The notes beneath the pieces are model-generated. The model was not told the origin of the DNA. It did not search any database and was given only the letters and a program-made list of their open reading frames with translations. A program made the translations under genes and the position numbers. From contig NZ_PHNC01000010.1 in the NCBI RefSeq assembly GCF_003121295.1, forward strand, positions 186,001 through 250,000: 64,000 nt of DNA. Reading direction: 5' to 3'. Source of the DNA: Streptomyces orinoci (GTDB taxonomy: Bacteria; Actinomycetota; Actinomycetes; Streptomycetales; Streptomycetaceae). This document shows, piece after piece, positions 7,830-18,300 of the stretch; position 1 is the stretch's first letter, and each line of letters begins with the position of its first letter.

Positions 7830-8423
7830 TCAAGGACGGCCGTTCCCCTCGCTACGACCTGCACAGCCACGCAGCGCGGCATCGAGATCCCGCATGAGCC
7901 CGCCCGCCCGTCCGCCTCCGGGAGGCGCGGCGGGCAGCCGGCCGAGGACCGCGGTGACCGCCGCGGGGGCGTGTTGCCGCGCCCACTCCAGGGTCCCCGC
8001 ATCGCCCCTTGGGTCCGCTCCGGCTGACAACTCCTCCGCCCATGCCGCATACGCCGCCGCGCCGAGAACGTGCTTCACCTGGTGCGCCCGGGCCAGGGGG
8101 TGCAGGAACGCGGCGGCCGCGGCATGGCACGCTGCTTGGGCCGCGGCCGCCGCGGCGGCTTCGCGGGCCGCTTCCCCGGCCGCCTTCCCCGCCGCTTCCC
8201 GTGCCGCGCGGTACGCCGCCCAGGCGCTCTGCCGCAGGGCGTTGGTGCGCCGGCCGCCCCCGGCGAACGCCCGTGCCGCGGCTATCGCTTCCCTGGGGCG
8301 TGCGTCGGCCGGGATGCTCACCTCGAAGAGGGACAGCACCCTGGACGCACAGTCCGCGGCATAACCCGCCACCTCGCGAAGCTCGTCTTCGCTCAGCTCG
8401 ATCTCATCCGTTTCCGCTCCCAC
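7830..8423 (-). CDS. Imm-5-like putative immunity protein
   Basis: The core has I-E-L-S-E-D-E-L-R-E-V, then a highly Ala-rich helical region with R-T-N-A-L-R-Q-S-A-W-A-A-Y-R-A-A-R-E-A, H-P-L-A-R-A-H-Q-V-K-H-V-L-G-A-A and a C-terminal G-G-G-R-x-G-x-L-M-R-D-L-D-A-A-L. This is the pattern of the family annotated in actinomycetes as Imm-5-like putative immunity proteins. The start is uncertain: GTG at 8423 gives 197 residues and begins just before the core, whereas TTG at 8519 gives 229, and neither has a good ribosome site. Members are found near polymorphic toxins, but no toxin gene is visible here, so it is an orphan or serves another role. Confidence 0.65.
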   Translation of the reverse strand: MGAETDEIELSEDELREVAGYAADCASRVLSLFEVSIPADARPREAIAAARAFAGGGRRTNALRQSAWAAYRAAREAAGKAAGEAAREAAAAAAAQAACHAAAAAFLHPLARAHQVKHVLGAAAYAAWAEELSAGADPRGDAGTLEWARQHAPAAVTAVLGRLPAAPPGGGRAGGLMRDLDAALRGCAGRSEGNGRP

Positions 8424-8653
8424 GGCTTCATTGTGCGGGCCCGGGTTCGCGCTGATCCGCCGGATGAGGCGGGCGCGCGCCAGGTCGTGCCGTACGGCAT
8501 ACAAGTCGGCCTGAATCAAGATGTGTTGCGGGGCGTCGTGCTGCCACCAGGCGGAACCGCCGGTACGTGCGCACGGGGCGCGGGAATCCTCGGCGGCCCG
8601 GTCCTGTTGCCCACTTCATCGTGCGGATGTCCGCAGGCCGAAAGGGGAACACG

Positions 8654-9574
8654 ATGCCCAGAGCAGTCCGGTTCACCGAGTACGGCGGCATCGACGTATT
8701 GCAGGTCGTCGATGTCGAACGCCCCTCGCCCGGACCGGGAGAGGTCCTGGTCAAGGTGGTGGCCGCCGGGATCAACCCCGGCGAGGCCAAGATCCGCGAA
8801 GGGCTGCTGCACGACCGGTGGCCCGCCACCTTCCCCTCCGGCCAGGGCAGCGACTTCGCCGGGACCGTCGAGGAGACGGGCCCGGGCGTGACCGGCTTCG
8901 CGCCGGGCGACGAGGTGATCGGCTTCACCGACCGCCGGGGCAGTCATGCGGAGTATGTGCCGGCCGAAGCCGCGAACCTGATCCACCGCCCGGCGGGTGT
9001 CCCCTGGGAGCAGGCCGGTGCGCTGTTTGTCGCCGGAACCACGGCCTATGCGGCGGTACGGGCGGTGGCGCTCGCCCCGGACGACGTGGTCGTGGTCTCG
9101 GGAGCCGCGGGCGGCGTGGGCTCGCCGGCCGTCCAACTGGCCCGGCGGGCCGGGGCCACGGTGATCGGCCTGGCGAGCGAGTCCAACCACGGGTGGCTGA
9201 GCGAGCGGGGCGTGCTGCCGGTCCGGTATGGGGAGGGGGTGGCCGACCGGATCCGGGCCGCCTCGGGCGGCCGGGTGGATGCCTTTGTCGATACCTTCGG
9301 GGACGGCTATATCGAGCTCGCCCTGGAACTCGGGGTGCGGCCCGACCGGATCAACACCATCATCGACTTCGCCGGTGCGGAGAAGTACGGCACCAAGGCG
9401 GAGGGCAGCGCGGCGGCCGCCAACGCGGAGGTCCTCCGGGAGCTGGCGGCGCTGATCGACCGGGGTGAGCTGGAGATTCCCATCGCGGCGGTCTACCCGC
9501 TGGAGCAAGTGCGGGACGCGTTCGAGGAGTTGGAGCGGCAGCACACCCGGGGCAAGATCGTGCTACGTCCGTGA
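8654..9574 (+). CDS. NADP-dependent zinc-type oxidoreductase (quinone reductase-like MDR)
   Basis: This 306-residue medium-chain dehydrogenase/reductase has an N-terminal catalytic domain with P-G-P-G-E-V-L-V-K-V and G-I-N-P-G-E-A-K-I-R. G-S-D-F-A-G-T-V and F-A-P-G-D-E-V-I-G-F follow. The Rossmann domain has the nucleotide motif S-G-A-A-G-G-V-G-S (about residues 156-164). The structural zinc cysteines are absent, as in quinone oxidoreductases. It probably reduces a quinone or enone with NADPH. The ATG at 8654 is chosen because M-P-R-A-V-R-F-T-E-Y-G-G is the normal family start and GAAAGGGGA lies just upstream. It converges on the EmrB-type exporter. Confidence 0.85.
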   Translation: MPRAVRFTEYGGIDVLQVVDVERPSPGPGEVLVKVVAAGINPGEAKIREGLLHDRWPATFPSGQGSDFAGTVEETGPGVTGFAPGDEVIGFTDRRGSHAEYVPAEAANLIHRPAGVPWEQAGALFVAGTTAYAAVRAVALAPDDVVVVSGAAGGVGSPAVQLARRAGATVIGLASESNHGWLSERGVLPVRYGEGVADRIRAASGGRVDAFVDTFGDGYIELALELGVRPDRINTIIDFAGAEKYGTKAEGSAAAANAEVLRELAALIDRGELEIPIAAVYPLEQVRDAFEELERQHTRGKIVLRP

Positions 9575-9644
9575 CCGGGCGGCCGGTGGCGGCGGGCACC
9601 GCCCACCGGCAACCTCAGTCCCGCGGACAAGGGTCCGTCTCAGT

Positions 9645-11228
9645 TCACGCGCGGGCCGTCTGTGGCTGGTCGCGCCCCGCGGCGGAGCCGCCATTCGAAG
9701 CCGCCTCGCGCCCCTGGCGGGGCGCGCCCTGAGCCGGAGCCGAGGAGCGACGGACCAGGAGCAGCGCCACCACCCCACCAAGCACTCCCAACGCCCCGGA
9801 CACCCAGAACACATCCCGGAGCCCGTCCGCGAAAGCGATATGCACCATCTCCCGCACCACACCCCGCCGCTCGGGTGCCGCATGAGCGATCAGCGGCCCG
9901 GCCTGCCCGCCGGCCAGCGCATCCGCCGGAAGCGCACTGCCATGGTCGCGCAGGGACCCGGCCACCCCGGCGTGGAAGACCACACCCAGCACCGCGATAC
10001 CCAGTGCGTTGCCCAGCTGGCGGGCCGTGTTGACGGCACCGCTGGCCATTCCGGCCCGCTCCGGCGGGACCGCCGCCATGGCGGTGGAGGCCAGCACCGG
10101 CATGCTCAGGCCGACTCCCACGCCCGTCGCCAGGAACCCGGCCACCAGCACCGTCCAGGTGGACCCGGCCCCGATGACGGTCATCAGCAGCGCCCCGCCC
10201 CCGATCAGCAGCATGCCGACACCCAGGCTCACCCGCGGGGAGATCCCCTGCAGATAACGCCCGCCGAGCGAGGCGAAGACAAAGGACGCGCCGCTCATCG
10301 GCAGACAGGCCAGACCGGCCGTCACCGGGCCCATGCCCCGTACCGACTGCAGCCACAGCGAGGTGTAGGCGAGGTAGGAGAACGCGGCCACCGACAGCAG
10401 CACCGCGACGATCATGAGGCCGGTGAAGGAACCCCGGCGGAACAGCGCCAGGTCCAGCATCGGCTGTGCCCGGCGCGGCTCGAGCACCAGGAAGACCAGC
10501 AGCGCCAGCACCGCCAGCCCGAACAGGCCCAGGGTCCGGCCGGAGGACCAGCCGTAGTCGGCGCCCTTGATCAGGGCGTAGGTCAGCGCACCGGCCGCCA
10601 CCGTGAAGGTCACCATGCCGGGCAGGTCGATGCCCCGGCCCCGGGCGCCGCCCGCTGCCCCACCGTGCGCGCCGCCGCCATGGGCAGGCACAAAGCGGGC
10701 GGTCATGGCGATGGCCAGCACGCTGATGGGCAGGTTGACGAAGAAGATCCAGCGCCAGTCCAGGTACTCGGTCAGCAGCCCGCCCAGGATCGGTCCGGCC
10801 GCCGAGGCGGCCCCGCTGACCGCGCCCCAGGCGCCGAATGCCACCCCTCGGTCCCGGCCCTGGTAGAGCCGGGCCACCAGGGCGGTGGTGGTGGCCAGCA
10901 TGGCCGCGCCGCCCACGCCCTGGACACCCCGGAAGGCGATCAGTACCGCCGGGTCGGTGGCCAGCCCGCAGGCCAGCGAGGCCAGGGCGAACAGCGCCAC
11001 CCCGCCCATGTACACCTGGCGGTGGCCTATCCGGTCGGCCAGCGAGCCCAGCCCCAGCAGCAGGGCGGCCAGCGCCAGGGCGTAGATGTCCATCACCCAC
11101 TGCAGGTCGGCGAAGGAGGTGTGCAGGCTCCCGGCCATATCGGGGAGCGCCACAACAACGATGGTGACGTCCACCAGCAGCATGAAGGTCCCCAGGCACA
11201 CCGCGGTCAGCGGCAGCCACTTGCGCAT
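9645..11228 (-). CDS. MFS drug exporter, DHA2 (EmrB/QacA) type, 14 membrane segments
   Basis: This 527-residue integral membrane protein starts M-R-K-W-L-P-L-T-A-V-C-L-G-T-F-M-L-L-V-D and carries the DHA2 motif L-V-D-V-T-I-V-V-V-A-L-P in helix 1. Motif A follows (G-S-L-A-D-R-I-G-H-R), then motif C-like G-P-I-L-G-G-L-L and W-R-W-I-F-F-V-N-L-P. About 14 hydrophobic helices are readable, with a Gly-rich loop in the middle. It should export cationic or hydrophobic drugs by proton exchange. AAGGAG lies before the ATG at 11228. The last about 27 residues are encoded by a dispersed GC-rich repeat and look unlike the rest. A divergent Lrp-type gene shares the intergenic region and may control it. Confidence 0.88.
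   Translation of the reverse strand: MRKWLPLTAVCLGTFMLLVDVTIVVVALPDMAGSLHTSFADLQWVMDIYALALAALLLGLGSLADRIGHRQVYMGGVALFALASLACGLATDPAVLIAFRGVQGVGGAAMLATTTALVARLYQGRDRGVAFGAWGAVSGAASAAGPILGGLLTEYLDWRWIFFVNLPISVLAIAMTARFVPAHGGGAHGGAAGGARGRGIDLPGMVTFTVAAGALTYALIKGADYGWSSGRTLGLFGLAVLALLVFLVLEPRRAQPMLDLALFRRGSFTGLMIVAVLLSVAAFSYLAYTSLWLQSVRGMGPVTAGLACLPMSGASFVFASLGGRYLQGISPRVSLGVGMLLIGGGALLMTVIGAGSTWTVLVAGFLATGVGVGLSMPVLASTAMAAVPPERAGMASGAVNTARQLGNALGIAVLGVVFHAGVAGSLRDHGSALPADALAGGQAGPLIAHAAPERRGVVREMVHIAFADGLRDVFWVSGALGVLGGVVALLLVRRSSAPAQGAPRQGREAASNGGSAAGRDQPQTARA
9650..9730. repeat. Streptomyces-type hairpin repeat overlapping the exporter 3' end
   Basis: The block order GCGGGCCGTC...GGCTGGTCGCGCC...GGCGGAGCCGCC...CGCGCCCC-TGGC-GGGGCGCG resembles the element at 2839-2906 and an intergenic sequence I recall from many Streptomyces genomes. 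The hairpin stem lies at 9707-9726. The repeat normally sits between genes; here the exporter frame runs through it. Confidence 0.6.
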
Positions 11229-11346
11229 CAGAGCACTCCTTGGTCCGTTGTGAATCTTGTGAATCTCTTGTCCGGGGGAAGCAATGCCCCAAGCTCGCAT
11301 GTGACGGCCGGATTCCGAACCCAGAGGCGGTCTTGCGGTGGATTTC

Positions 11347-11368
11347 CATGACAGAGGCCCCTGTCATG
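11347..11368. promoter_or_regulatory. Perfect inverted repeat in the exporter/Lrp divergent promoter
   Basis: CATGACAG-AGGCCC-CTGTCATG is an 8-bp perfect inverted repeat, ending 8 bases before the GTG of the Lrp-type gene and lying about 120 bases upstream of the exporter start. Its place and symmetry suggest an operator for the adjacent Lrp-like regulator. Confidence 0.55.
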
Positions 11369-11376
11369 ATGGAAAG

Positions 11377-12402
11377 GTGAACACCACACTCGCACCCCAG
11401 GCCGCCCCCACCGAGCTGCTGGACGCCCTGGACCGTCAGCTGGTCCATGCGCTGGCCCTGGACGGCCGGGCCTCCTTCAGCCGCCTGGCGGCCGTCCTGG
11501 GCGTCACCGACCAGACCGTGGTGCGCCGCTACCGGCGGCTGCACGGTGAACGGCTGCTACGGGTCATCGGACTGCCGTTCAGCGACCGGGTCGGCATCTC
11601 CGAGAGCTGGCTGCGCATCCAGTGCGCGCCCGGAGCCGCCATGCCGATCGCCGATGCGCTGGCCCGCCGCCCGGACATCGGCTGGGTGAAGATCCAGTCC
11701 GGTGGGTCAGAGGTGGCCTGTGTGGTGCGCTCCTACAGCGCGGACGAGCGCGACGCCCTGCTGCTCCAGAAGCTGCCCCGTACCCAGCACGTCACCGGCG
11801 TCACCGCGCAGAGCCTGCTGCACACCTACACCACGACCACCGGGCAGCAGTGGATGGACGACAGCGGCCTGACCGAGGAACAGACCCGGGCGCTGGCCCG
11901 GCCCTGCCCCGACCCGGGCGAGGAGACCCGGCTGGACGCCGCCGACCAGGCCATGCTGGCCGTCCTGGCCCGGGACGGCCGTACCGGCTACCCGGAGCTG
12001 GCCCGGGCGGCCGGCCGCTCGGAGTCCACGGTGCGCCGCCGGCTGGAACACCTCCGGGACACCGGCGCGATCTACTTCGACGTCGAGATCCTGCCCGAGC
12101 ACTTCGGACTGACCGTCCAGGCCGCGCTGTTCGCCACGGTGGCTCCGCACAACCTGGCCGAGGCCGGCGAAGCGCTCTCCCGCCACCCCGAGATTCCCTG
12201 GCTGGCGGCGGCCACCGGCACCACCAACCTGGTGGGCTCGGTGGTCTGCCGCGACCGCGGCGCGCTCTACACCTATGTGACCGAGCGCATCGGGGCCCTG
12301 CGGACCGTCCAGCAACTGGAGGTCGTACCGGTCCTCCGCCATGTCAAACGCGCCGGTCTGCTCACCGACGGCAGCCGGCTCTTCGAGCCGCCGGGGCACT
12401 GA
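11377..12402 (+). CDS. Lrp/AsnC family regulator with two tandem modules
   Basis: This 341-residue protein has two Lrp-like halves. The first has L-D-R-Q-L-V-H-A-L and a helix-turn-helix around F-S-R-L-A-A-V-L-G-V-T-D-Q-T-V-V-R-R-Y-R-R-L (residues 30-55). The second has a further helix-turn-helix (Y-P-E-L-A-R-A-A-G-R-S-E-S-T-V-R-R-R-L, residues 205-225) and an AsnC ligand-binding (RAM) domain. The length is about twice a classical Lrp (150-160 residues), matching the two-domain form common in actinomycetes. GTG at 11377 is chosen because GGAAAG precedes it and the upstream ATG would overlap the inverted repeat. It is divergent from the exporter at 11228 and probably represses or activates it in response to a ligand. 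Confidence 0.85.
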   Translation: MNTTLAPQAAPTELLDALDRQLVHALALDGRASFSRLAAVLGVTDQTVVRRYRRLHGERLLRVIGLPFSDRVGISESWLRIQCAPGAAMPIADALARRPDIGWVKIQSGGSEVACVVRSYSADERDALLLQKLPRTQHVTGVTAQSLLHTYTTTTGQQWMDDSGLTEEQTRALARPCPDPGEETRLDAADQAMLAVLARDGRTGYPELARAAGRSESTVRRRLEHLRDTGAIYFDVEILPEHFGLTVQAALFATVAPHNLAEAGEALSRHPEIPWLAAATGTTNLVGSVVCRDRGALYTYVTERIGALRTVQQLEVVPVLRHVKRAGLLTDGSRLFEPPGH

Positions 12403-12646
12403 GCCGGGGCCCGGTCGGCACCCTCGCCGACTCAACGCCGAGCACGACCGGTTCTGCCGCTCCTGCGGGTACGCCGTGGCCACCTTGCCGATGGCCGCGG
12501 CCCAAGTACATCCCGGCGTTCAGCTCGTCCGGCAGATCCGCCCCGCCACTCCCCGGACCGGTGCCACCCAAGCGACGTTCCTGACCACCGGAGGCGGAAG
12601 TCCACCACTGGGGGAACCCGTCGCACGATGTCCGCGGAGGACCCGG

Positions 12647-15034
<2,388 letters not shown>

Positions 15035-15156
15035 GGTGTCTCCCTCGGTGTGTCCGTCCATGTGTCCGTCCATGGGGCGGGGCCGTCCACGCGTCCGAGC
15101 CGCCCGGCAGGGGGCCGAAGAATATCCCGGTCGCTCCGCACGGACGTGCGATCCTG

Positions 15157-15618
15157 GTGGATGTGACCCTTGAGGACCTGGTGCGGCTGCGCCGTGCGCG
15201 GGATGTGATGGACCGCGACTACGCCCGGCCACTGAATGTTCCGGCGCTGGCCGAGGTCGCCCTGATGTCCCCCGGGCACTTCTCCCGCAGCTTCCGCGCC
15301 GCCTTCGGCGAGACTCCCTACAACTATCTGATGACCCGCCGCATCGAGCGGGCCAAGGCGCTGCTGCGGCGCGGGGACCTCAGTGTGACGGAGGTCTGCT
15401 TCGCGGTGGGGTGCACCTCGCTCGGATCGTTCAGCTCGCGCTTCACCGAGCTGGTCGGTGAGAGCCCGAGCGCGTACCGGGCCCGCCGCCATGAGGCGGT
15501 CGCCGTGGTCCCGGCCTGTGTCGCCAAGATCCTCACCCGGCCGCCGAGGAACGGGGAGCCGGTGCGGAACGGCGAACCGGTCAGGATCGGAGAAGCGGAA
15601 TCCGCCGCCGCCTCGTAG
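15157..15618 (+). CDS. AraC family transcriptional regulator, short form
   Basis: This 153-residue protein is mostly the AraC DNA-binding domain. R-D-Y-A-R-P-L-N-V-P-A-L-A-E-V-A-L-M-S forms the first helix-turn-helix, F-S-R-S-F-R-A-A-F-G-E-T-P-Y-N-Y-L gives the family signature, and V-T-E-V-C-F-A-V-G-C-T-S-L-G-S-F-S-S-R-F forms the second. There is no effector domain. Start choice is GTG at 15157 or 15163. The tail holds an N-G-E-P-V-R repeat. It is divergent from the UvrA-like gene and 9 bases ahead of the VOC gene, so it probably controls one or both. Confidence 0.85.
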   Translation: MDVTLEDLVRLRRARDVMDRDYARPLNVPALAEVALMSPGHFSRSFRAAFGETPYNYLMTRRIERAKALLRRGDLSVTEVCFAVGCTSLGSFSSRFTELVGESPSAYRARRHEAVAVVPACVAKILTRPPRNGEPVRNGEPVRIGEAESAAAS

Positions 15619-15627
15619 CGTCAAAGC

Positions 15628-16044
15628 ATGAACATCAAGCTCGCACAGTGCTTTATCGCAGTTGACGACCATGACAAGGCGCTTGCCTTCTACCGCGACG
15701 TCCTCGGCCTTCAGGTGCGCAATGACGTCGCCTTCGAGGGAATGCGCTGGGTGACCGTGGGCTCGCCCGCCCAGCCGGATGTGGAAATCGTCCTCGAACC
15801 GCCGCTCGCCAACCCCAACGCCTCCCCGGCCGACCGGCAGGCGATGGCGGAACTGCTGGCCAAGGGCATGCTGCGCGGGGTGATCTTCTCCACCGACGAC
15901 TGCGACGCCACCTTCGAGCGGATCCGGGCGGCCGGCGGCGAGGTCCTCCAGGAGCCGATGGACCAGCACTACGGCGTCCGCGACTGCGCCTTCCGCGACC
16001 CCTCCGGCAATATGCTCCGCTTCACCCAGCCGCTGAGGCGCTGA
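15628..16044 (+). CDS. VOC (glyoxalase/bleomycin resistance-type) family protein
   Basis: This 138-residue protein is a two-module vicinal-oxygen-chelate fold. K-A-L-A-F-Y-R-D-V-L-G-L-Q-V is the first helix and strand, D-V-E-I-V-L-E-P-P holds a candidate metal Glu, and R-D-C-A-F-R-D-P-S-G-N-M-L-R-F is the C-terminal signature. It lies 9 bases after the AraC gene and is probably in the same transcript. The family covers lyases, dioxygenases and drug-binding resistance proteins, and nothing here selects one. Confidence 0.85.
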   Translation: MNIKLAQCFIAVDDHDKALAFYRDVLGLQVRNDVAFEGMRWVTVGSPAQPDVEIVLEPPLANPNASPADRQAMAELLAKGMLRGVIFSTDDCDATFERIRAAGGEVLQEPMDQHYGVRDCAFRDPSGNMLRFTQPLRR

Positions 16045-16068
16045 GCGGCCCGGAACCCGCCGGGCCGC
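16045..16068. terminator. Hairpin after the VOC gene
   Basis: A 9-bp stem with core GGCCCGG / CCGGGCC and loop AACCCG begins at the last base of the VOC stop codon. It has no T run, as is usual in these genomes, and probably acts as a transcription stop. Confidence 0.55.
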
Positions 16069-16166
16069 CGCCCAACTCGGGCGGCACAGTGATGAGTTGA
16101 CGTACTCGCAGCGGAAGAGTCCACCAGTGCCCGGGCCGGCGACGGTGTTCCCGGCGATCGACGCGG

Positions 16167-17423
16167 TCAGCGCAAGGAGCGGATCGCCGGGCTGGCAGCG
16201 ACCAGGCCGGCGCATGCCAGGACGGCGCCGCCACAGATCAGGAACAGCGTTGTGGTGCCGTAGGGGAGCAGGACGCCGGCGACCACATAGGAGAACGGGT
16301 CCAACGCCACCGTGGCCAGCACCACGAGGCTCATCACCCGGCCCAGCAGTTGCCCGGGCACTCGCTCCTGCAGAGTGGCCACGACGACCACTCCGAGAAA
16401 TGCGGACCCGATGCCGATGAGCGAGACGACCGCGGTCGCGGCGATGACCTGGGTGACGGCGGCGAGTCCGGCCATGCCCGCGCCGATCGCCGCGACCCCG
16501 CCGACCACGGTCCAGCCGCGCCGGGCGGGCGGCCGCCATCCGGCCATGAGTGAGCCGGCCAGCGAGCCGACACCGAAGCCGGAGAGCACCATGCCCAACG
16601 AGCCCGCGCCACCGAGGCGTTGAGCGGCGAGCACCGCGCCGCCCACGAGCACGGGGCCCACCACCGCGAGGTTGATCAGGGCGATGGCTGCCAGCATTCC
16701 TCGCACCAGCGGTTCATGCCAGGCGTATCCCAGGCCCGCGCCGAGGGCACGGGCACTGCTGAGCCGCTCACCGTCGATGCCGTCCGGACCGGCGTCGTCC
16801 CCGGCGCCTTCGCCGCCTCGTACCACCCGGATAAGCGTGCTGAGGGCGACGGCGGCCAGCGCGGCCAGCGCCGTGATCCCGCCGAGCGTCGCATCGAAGC
16901 CGACTGCCGCGATGGCCCCGGCGGCCACCGCCGGGCCGACCAGATCGCCCCCTGATTCCGCGCCCTGCACCAGCGCGTTGACCCGGGCGAGCTTCTCCGC
17001 CGGCACGATGGCGGGCAGCAATGCCAGGGCCCCCGGGAAGTATGCGGCGTCGGCGGCGCCGAGCAGCCCGCCGAGCAGCGCGACCATGGTCACCGATGGC
17101 GAGGTGAAGGTGGCCAGGGCGCCCAGGGCGAGCAGGACGGCGACCCGGAGCCAGCAGGCGCCGGCCATGACGCGGGCCGGACCGAGGCGGTCCACCAGTA
17201 CTCCCCCGGGAAGCAGAAGCAGCGCCCGTGGCAGCGCCACGGCCACCAGAACCAGCCCGGTGGCGACTCCGGGTTCCGACAGCTCGAGCACAAAGAGCGT
17301 CAGCCAGACGATGAACAGCGCATCGACCACGGCCGCCAGCCCTTGGCCCACGACCAGGCGGCGGAGGTGCGGATCGCCGAGCGGTTCGCGGGGGAGGGAG
17401 CGGGCGGCGGGCTCCGCGGTCAT
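16167..17423 (-). CDS. MFS transporter, last gene of the biosynthetic operon
   Basis: This 418-residue membrane protein has about 12 hydrophobic helices. Motif A-like G-V-L-V-D-R-L-G-P-A-R-V lies between helices 2 and 3, L-G-G-L-L-G-A-A-D-A-A-Y-F-P-G in the N-half, and a second-half G-F-G-V-G-S-L-A-G-S-L segment follows a cytoplasmic loop near residues 205-220. It belongs to the MFS group that includes macrolide efflux (MefA-like) and enterobactin exporter-like proteins. GGGGAG precedes the ATG at 17423. The preceding 33-codon ORF overlaps its start by ATGA, so it is translated with the cluster. Export of the cluster product, giving self-protection, is the likely role. Confidence 0.85.
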   Translation of the reverse strand: MTAEPAARSLPREPLGDPHLRRLVVGQGLAAVVDALFIVWLTLFVLELSEPGVATGLVLVAVALPRALLLLPGGVLVDRLGPARVMAGACWLRVAVLLALGALATFTSPSVTMVALLGGLLGAADAAYFPGALALLPAIVPAEKLARVNALVQGAESGGDLVGPAVAAGAIAAVGFDATLGGITALAALAAVALSTLIRVVRGGEGAGDDAGPDGIDGERLSSARALGAGLGYAWHEPLVRGMLAAIALINLAVVGPVLVGGAVLAAQRLGGAGSLGMVLSGFGVGSLAGSLMAGWRPPARRGWTVVGGVAAIGAGMAGLAAVTQVIAATAVVSLIGIGSAFLGVVVVATLQERVPGQLLGRVMSLVVLATVALDPFSYVVAGVLLPYGTTTLFLICGGAVLACAGLVAASPAIRSLR

Positions 17424-17521
17424 GGCCGGCTCCCCGGGCCGCCGGGCGGACCGGTGCCGCGGGAGCAGCTGGCCGGATCCGGCTCGGAGCCCGCGATATC
17501 AGCGTCAGTGATCGACAACAT
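17420..17521 (-). CDS. Small ORF of 33 codons between the SDR and MFS genes
   Basis: An ATG at 17521 is preceded by the ribosome site GGAGG at a spacing of 5 bases, only 17 bases after the SDR stop. Its TGA overlaps the MFS ATG (ATGA). The product would start M-L-S-I-T-D-A-D-I-A-G, have one cysteine and a Gly/Pro-rich tail. The strong ribosome site and the same four-base overlap seen elsewhere in the operon argue that it is translated. It could couple translation into the transporter gene, act as a leader peptide, or be a functional small protein. No family is recognised. Confidence 0.5.
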   Translation of the reverse strand: MLSITDADIAGSEPDPASCSRGTGPPGGPGSRP

Positions 17522-17538
17522 GGACACCTCCGCTCGCC

Positions 17539-18300
17539 CTATGCGATGTGCGTGCCCCCATCCACCGTCAGCGTGGTGCCGGTGATGTAGGACGCCGCGT
17601 CGGAGACCAGGAAGACCAGGGCCGCGGCGAGCTCCTCGGGCTGCCCGATGCGGCCCGAGAGCACCCGCGGCATCATCGCCTGGAGGTATCCCTCGGCATA
17701 GCCGTCGGTCATCGGGGAGGCGAAAAGGCCCGGTGCGAGGGCGTTCACCCGGATGCCCTTGCCGGGGGTCCACTGCTGGGCAAGATCGCGGGTGAGCCCG
17801 AGGATCCCGGCCTTGGACGCCGAGTAGGCGGCCTGCGGAAGACCGCCGGTGACCAGCGCGAGGATGCTGGAGATGTTGACAATGGCGCCGCCGGGCGGCA
17901 TCACCGCGGCCGCGGCCTGGGCCATCCAGTAGCAACCGTTGAGATTGATGTCGATGACCTCGCGGAACTGTTCCGGGGTCTCTTCCGTCGCGGGTTGTTC
18001 GCTGCTGATACCGGCGTTGTTGACCAGGATGTCCAGTCGCCCGAATGCGTGCACGGCCGCGTCCACCAGCGCCCGGCAGTCCTCCGGCTCGGCCACGTCC
18101 GTACGCACGGCGACGGCCCGGCGGCCGAGCCGCTCGACGGCCGTGCGCACCGCCTCCAGCCTCTCGGTGCGCCGCGCCCCGAGCACCACATCGGCACCGG
18201 CCTCGGCCACGGCGGTGGCGAAGGCGGTCCCCAGCCCGGAGGAGGCGCCGGTGACCACGGCGACCCGGCCGTCGAGCCGGAAACGGTCGAGGATGCTCAT
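17539..18300 (-). CDS. SDR family oxidoreductase (3-ketoacyl reductase-like)
   Basis: This 253-residue classical short-chain dehydrogenase has the cofactor motif V-T-G-A-S-S-G-L-G (about residues 17-25), N-N-A-G-I-S, the catalytic Ser in I-S-S-I-L-A and the Y-S-A-S-K active-site Tyr/Lys. The C-terminus I-T-G-T-T-L-T-V-D-G-G is typical of FabG-like enzymes. The Arg in G-A-R-R after strand 2 favours NADPH. Its ATG overlaps the ACP stop by ATGA. With the free ACP and the FabF-like protein next door, it probably reduces a beta-ketoacyl-ACP or an alpha-amino/alpha-hydroxy ketone made by the PLP or ThDP enzyme. Confidence 0.88.
   Translation of the reverse strand: MSILDRFRLDGRVAVVTGASSGLGTAFATAVAEAGADVVLGARRTERLEAVRTAVERLGRRAVAVRTDVAEPEDCRALVDAAVHAFGRLDILVNNAGISSEQPATEETPEQFREVIDINLNGCYWMAQAAAAVMPPGGAIVNISSILALVTGGLPQAAYSASKAGILGLTRDLAQQWTPGKGIRVNALAPGLFASPMTDGYAEGYLQAMMPRVLSGRIGQPEELAAALVFLVSDAASYITGTTLTVDGGTHIA

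Noticed and set aside
12403-12646. Plus-strand C-R-S-C-G-Y zinc-ribbon-like piece after the Lrp gene
   Set aside because: Only about 12 residues, with no start or ribosome site and no second Cys pair; probably chance or a very short relic.
16085-16200. Minus-strand frame S-I-A-G-N-T-V-A-G with two Cys, resembling a small secreted peptide
   Set aside because: No start codon with a ribosome site at a fitting place; it reads on into antisense of the VOC gene.
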